In this document: positions 59,609 through 64,000 of the stretch, piece by piece
Layout of the letters: each line of letters opens with the position of its first letter
Numbering within the stretch: the first letter of the stretch is position 1
Assembly (NCBI GenBank): GCA_964036045.1
Contig: OZ038380.1
Coordinates: 10,873,913 to 10,937,912, forward strand
Reading direction: 5' to 3'
DNA length: 64,000 nucleotides
DNA from: Eutreptiella sp. 'Long Island Sound 2002'
Lineage: Eukaryota; Euglenozoa; Euglenophyceae; Eutreptiales; Eutreptiaceae
Notes under the pieces: generated by a model
Told to the model about the DNA's origin: nothing
Databases searched by the model: none
Seen by the model: the letters and a program-made list of their open reading frames with translations, nothing else
Made by a program: the position numbers and the translations under genes

Positions 59609-62600
59609 CACCTGGTCTTTGTTTGCTGCAGGCCTCTGGCTGCGTCCGGGACACCAGAGGCAACATTGGGTGGCTGGCCATCGCCTGGGGTCTGGGATGC
59701 CTCGCCTCCACTTCCTGTACTGCAGAAAGGCGCCTATTGGCGTTGGACATGCTCTGTTTGTCTTGTCTGATGACCAACTAACGAGGATTTTTCACTCAGC
59801 CAAAAACGCTTTGTGCTGTGCATTCGCAAATTGTGTGTGTGTGCGTGTGTGTGAATGGGGGGGGGGGGGGGGCTTCGTGTGTGCATATGACGGTTTCACT
59901 CTCTCGGGCCAGCCCCAGCCCAGCGTTCCTTCAGAAGGTCCGGGGCCGCCAATCCCTCGGAGCACGCAGGGGACAGCGGCGCTCACTGGACACCACCACA
60001 GAAATGTCATCCAATGCAGACAGAGCTGGTGCTCAACGGTGGGTACTGTGTCCGCTGCACGCTGCACATGCAGACCCCTCTTTCGCCGCAAACCGTGCGT
60101 GTCAGGGCTCGACTAAGGCTAAGTCTAATAAGAGTTGTGATAAGCAGCTGTCCACGTGAGGGTACTCCCCGCCCGTCAATGAAGTCTGCCGGAGGGGCGG
60201 GTGGGGCAGGTTATGTGGGCCGTGCAGGTGGAGTTGGGCAGCGCTGGCAGGGGAGCGGACGCCACCACTCACCACTGCACGGCCGACGTAGGCAATAGGG
60301 AAATCGGTATAAACTCGTTTGTGTGCCCCACTCCTGTGCGCTCGGAATACGATGGGGCATTCCATTATGCATCAATATTGCGAAGGCCGGGCGGGTCCCT
60401 GGCCCGAAAGGGACGGGCAAACAGGAGTTCGGGAGGCTGCACGGCGGAAGAAAGGGTTACTTTTCGGGTGCAATGACCGTTCCATGCGCGTTTGTACCGC
60501 GCGCCCTGCGCGCTAAGGGATGAGGCCTGGGGTGCAGGCCGCGGACTGTGCGCGCCCCTGTGTTGTGTTGGCCCCCGGTGCGTACGGCACATCGGGCCTC
60601 CATCGCCCCAGGCATTTGCCCGCACGTTTCAGGCCATGTTGCTGGAGGTCTGTTGATTGATGCGCTCTGTCCACGGGCCTGTCAGCAGGCAGCGTATCCA
60701 GCAGCACACCGCATTGTCCGCGGTATTGTCCAATGGCCCACCCCCTGGGGACCAGCGCTTTCCTGCTTTTGCCCCCCCCTTTTTGACCTGTGTAGTGACC
60801 ACCCTGTGGGGGTGTACCGTGCGCTGTGCGGAAAGTTGGCTGTTCTCCACCACCGGGAGTTCGGTAAGTTCAGAAGATTGAAAGGACGTCATTGAATGGC
60901 TGCTGCAGTGGACGGGGCTATAGGGGGCAGAATTTAGGTCCCTGGGACCCATGGCAAGCATCAGATGTTTGAATTTTTGAGTTTTGAATTGATTGTGCAT
61001 GATTCGGCAGGTGGGGGTGGTTTTCAGGGTTGTTACCTGGATAATCACCGTAATAATTGGCGCTGTGCGCGCGCTGTGCGAAAACGCCCCCTGTGGCCAA
61101 GCGGTGAAACGCTGCCGGTGGTTGCCCGAGGAGGTCAGGTGGCACTTTGCTGCGAGTGCGAGCAATATGTGGGCTCATCGCTGGGTGCACCCCGAGGCAT
61201 CGGGTTGTTATGAACGGAAACCGCTCTTTACGTTCCCGCTGCCCGGGCTTCAAACGGCTCAGTTCCGTGCCACCGTATATTCTTGACCACCAAACTGTGG
61301 TCACAGAAACACGAGTCCGATGGGGTTGATGCGCTCACACAGGGGCCGTCCTTCGGTTTCTGGGGGGATGTGTTGCGGCATTCATCGCCACCCTTGGTGG
61401 TGTCCACAGCGACTCTGTGCCTCGTGTGTGATTCCACTGTTTCTGATCAGTGAAGGTTTGCGCGGGCTTGGCGCGCGGTGCGGCTATCGGGGGGCAATCC
61501 GGCAGCAGCAGAAAGAACGACAGCACGAGACCCTTTGTGAAGTCTCCGGGGTCAAATCGAACTTGTGGTGCAGTGATTGCACTTCGACGACCCTGTGGGT
61601 GTAGTCAGCCGTTGTCTTGAGGTCCGCAGGCGGGGCACGCCCTGGGCAAAGGGGCTTGGTGGTGAAGTTCAGCAAGCCAAGGTGCCGCATCCACGCAAAG
61701 GAAGGAGCATGGGAGGGAGTCTCAGGCATGGGGTGCACCACTGATTCCGGGGACACCCTCCGCCAACAAAAGCAATGCACCCCGGAATGCTCCTGGAAAG
61801 CCACGGTGCACTGCAAAACCCTCACGGCTTCTAACAGTGCACACCAGACACCTCCAAGGGGCAGCCTTTTGACGGGCTCTGAAGGGGGACCATTGGCCTG
61901 CATTGCAGTCCAAACGGCGCGGGAATGGTGCACGCACGGTGCAGATACTCCCTCCAGGGCCAGTTCAGGAGGTAGGGAACACTGATGGGGCTTCCTTGAA
62001 AGCCCAGGTGCTCATCTTAAACCGGTGCGCTCGGGCTGCAAGTATTCGCCCAAGGCCAGGCTTCTGTGTTGTACCTTATCGTTGCCAGCGCTTTGTGTTT
62101 CGATCCACAAATCAATTGACATATGCTGTGAAGTTGGAGCTGTCCAACACATCCATCTCTACACCTGAGCCCCCGATTCAATGTACCTCGCTCGCTGTTT
62201 CAGATGACCCCCAAAAATGTACCCTATCCCCTTCACAAAATGTGTTCGACTTAGGGTCCGGCTCCCCCACCCCCCAGCCACTGCACTGCTGCTGGTCATC
62301 TACATGTGCTGCCTGCAAGCAAGTCCTATGTTCTGAGGGATGCAGCCTTGTTCTATGTACTCTAGGGTATGGGCGGATGCATTTGCGGAAGGGTACCGTC
62401 TGTAGGTGGAGTCCAGCACTGTGCATACTTGCTATGAAGTCCTCAGGTATCTGGATTCCTCATATCGTATCCCAGGGGTACGCCTGATGGAGGTCGCCCT
62501 GCCTGCTCAGCCTGTGGTTCCTTTGGCACGTGCCCTTCTTCCTATGGGTGCCTGTTTTGGCCAAACCCCCACACGGCTGGCTTCATAGGTTTTCACCTTC

Positions 62601-62800
62601 CAGGTGCAGATATTAAGTGAAGCAAGTAAACACCTCTGAACGTGACGGTGATTGTGGCCTTGTATGTTGCCATGGGACATGGTTTGGCTGGTGTGCCCAG
62701 TTGCAATTCTGCAGTTTGTGTTTTGCTGAAACTGCAGAAGGCCCACCAAGTGTGCAGGGGCAAACATCGCGTTGCACGTGTTAATTTGCAGTTCAGTGCA
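58576..62800. other. No supported gene; several microsatellites
   Basis: Many short ORFs overlap on both strands. A minus-strand frame near 59.09-59.26 kb (NFVRATANMFFCAQMQRTGW) looks somewhat coding, but I could not join it to other exons. Poly(G) runs lie at 58.73 and 59.86 kb. Confidence 0.4.
59524..59607 (+). repeat. (GT)n microsatellite
   Basis: About 42 GT units without interruption. The long Cys-Val ORFs across it are artefacts. Confidence 0.97.
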
Positions 62801-62807
62801 TTTGTGA

Positions 62808-63576
62808 TTGACTGAATATTGCCCTGTTCAAAAGTACCAACGCACGCACGTTTTTTTTTCGCAGCAAATTTATTTTTCGACCAATTTTACCAATATCAGA
62901 GGCAACTTTCCTGTGCAATGCGTTGCAGTCTATCAACTCATGTTTTGTTTTATTGACATCTACTCTGGCAGATCATTAAATTGCATCGATAATAATGCTT
63001 TTTTCCCCCCTTCATTTGGGAGAACAAAACCATTGGCAACAGATGCGGCTGACGAATTTCTGGTTGGATTTGCAGCCACAGCTGCGACCACAATAGTGTT
63101 CCACAACAAAGGCATAAAAGAAAACCATGTAGGCTTTGAAGCAAAGGAACTCAGTTTTTCAAACCTGCTATCTTTCCAAATGTATCAACTAAGCACAACG
63201 GTTTCATTCACAATACCATGTCAAACAAGTCAGTAAAGATCCAGGCTCAAATGTACATTGCGAGGAAATTCCCACCAAGTTTTTGATGTCTTTTATATGT
63301 ATGCTGCAAAGGGTTCCAAGTTGTGGTGAATCAACAGTAATTTCCTGCAAAAATATGATATTTGATGAAATGCAGTGTGCTCTGCTAATCACAAAAGTAC
63401 AGATCAATTCGGCGGGAATGTGGGTGTTTGAAGAAAATCACATGTTGTGCAACCAATACCGGTGCAACAAGCCAGCCGTTAGTGCACGGACGACCAAATT
63501 AAACATAGAGCACAAGATTTTGGGGCTGGATTTTAGTCCATGCGCGCAAATTGCGGAAGAAAGGTATGCGATTTGA
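62808..63576 (+). other. AT-richer segment with two successive ORFs
   Basis: Two plus-strand ORFs, 62808-63236 and 63283-63576, follow each other in a segment clearly richer in A+T than its surroundings. The first reads KPLATDAADEFLVGFAATAA, the second MQCALLITKVQINSAGMWVF. A possible donor (CAGTAAAG at 63230) and acceptor (CCAAG near 63320) could join them. Neither matches a family I know; this may be a gene fragment, an inserted element or chance. Confidence 0.3.
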
Positions 63577-64000
63577 GCGACCCCCCCCCCCTCCCCCCAG
63601 AGCCAACCACCAAGGCGTTGTGCCAACCCCCCCCCCCCTTTTCACCCCCGAGACCCCCTCACCCGCTCCTCTTTTTCTAATGCAATTGAGCACCCGAAAT
63701 TTGTGGGGGCCGAAGAAGCCATTTTGGACGCCTGCAACTGCCGGTGGTGCGTTGTCTTGTTGCGACCAATGTTGGAGTCAGGCCATCCGTCTCTAACACA
63801 TGAAAGAACAACGCAGCACAATTCTTAGTTGTGTATTACCAAGTTAGTTCATTTCATTGAGATGTTGTTGAAGCAATGATCACTCTGCTCTGTCTTGCGT
63901 GTCTTGCAGTTTTTGTGTTTATTTTCCATAGAATCTTTTGTGATGTATTTGCTGTGATTCTTTTTTGTTTCCGTGCTTTTTTAGGGTTTGAATTTTACCA
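63577..64000. other. Right edge, no supported gene
   Basis: Two poly(C) tracts (63582-63597 and 63628-63639) are followed by T-rich DNA. I see no motif. Confidence 0.4.

Noticed and set aside
59343-60116. Long Cys/Val ORFs
   Set aside because: They are translations of the (GT)n microsatellite joined to flanking noncoding DNA.
61080-61160. tRNA-like sequence GTGGCCAAGCGGTGAAACGC
   Set aside because: It resembles the front of a Ser or Leu tRNA, but no B box or 3' half follows at the right distance.

Overview
The window is nuclear DNA of a unicellular eukaryote. Its genes are split by GT-AG introns of a few hundred bases to 8 kb, and there are no operons, ribosome binding sites or bacterial gene packing. 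Gene density is very low, with many microsatellites, poly(C)/poly(G) runs and decayed retroelements. The genes (plant/fungal-type vitamin B6 synthase PdxS, a lipase maturation factor, selenocysteine tRNA, a RING/TRAF/SPRY protein) fit an alga or protist. A chromerid or related alveolate is my guess, but nothing in the sequence proves it.

Layout. (1) 1056-3723, minus: four exons of PdxS/PDX1; the 3' third lies beyond the left edge. (2) 3.8-7.7 kb: minisatellite and noncoding DNA, with one possible broken gene. (3) 7730-22020, minus: an 11-exon gene for a predicted 512-residue RING - TRAF-type zinc finger - coiled coil - SPRY protein, probably an E3 ubiquitin ligase. Every exon junction keeps phase. 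Three copies of a GC-rich repeat sit in its introns. (4) 18.8-22.7 kb: two identical selenocysteine tRNA genes in a 528-bp inverted repeat. One copy is antisense in intron 3 of the RING/SPRY gene and the other is upstream of it, so the repeat arms bracket exons 1-3. (5) 22.7-26.5 kb: no recognisable gene. (6) 26562-42764, plus: a lipase maturation factor gene (LMF1/2 family), with six exons recognised and at least one not found. Its 8-kb intron is filled by about eleven copies of a ~606-bp tandem repeat (33.13-39.85 kb). (7) 42.8-48.6 kb: repeats, a 13-bp minisatellite, a dead reverse transcriptase fragment and a ~90-bp tandem repeat. (8) 48.7-54.7 kb: small ORFs, two RNase H-like fragments, a tRNA-like SINE candidate and a 584-bp element with terminal inverted repeats. 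(9) 54.8-64 kb: low-complexity DNA, one diverged stray copy of the intron tandem repeat (57.2 kb), an ORF of unknown function (57.9-58.5 kb) and an AT-richer ORF pair (62.8-63.6 kb).

The genes show no shared pathway. The window is most informative for its repeats: an inverted duplication of a normally single-copy tRNA gene, and a palindrome-rich satellite-like array inside an intron of a conserved gene. Boundaries and identities were read by eye; no searches were run.
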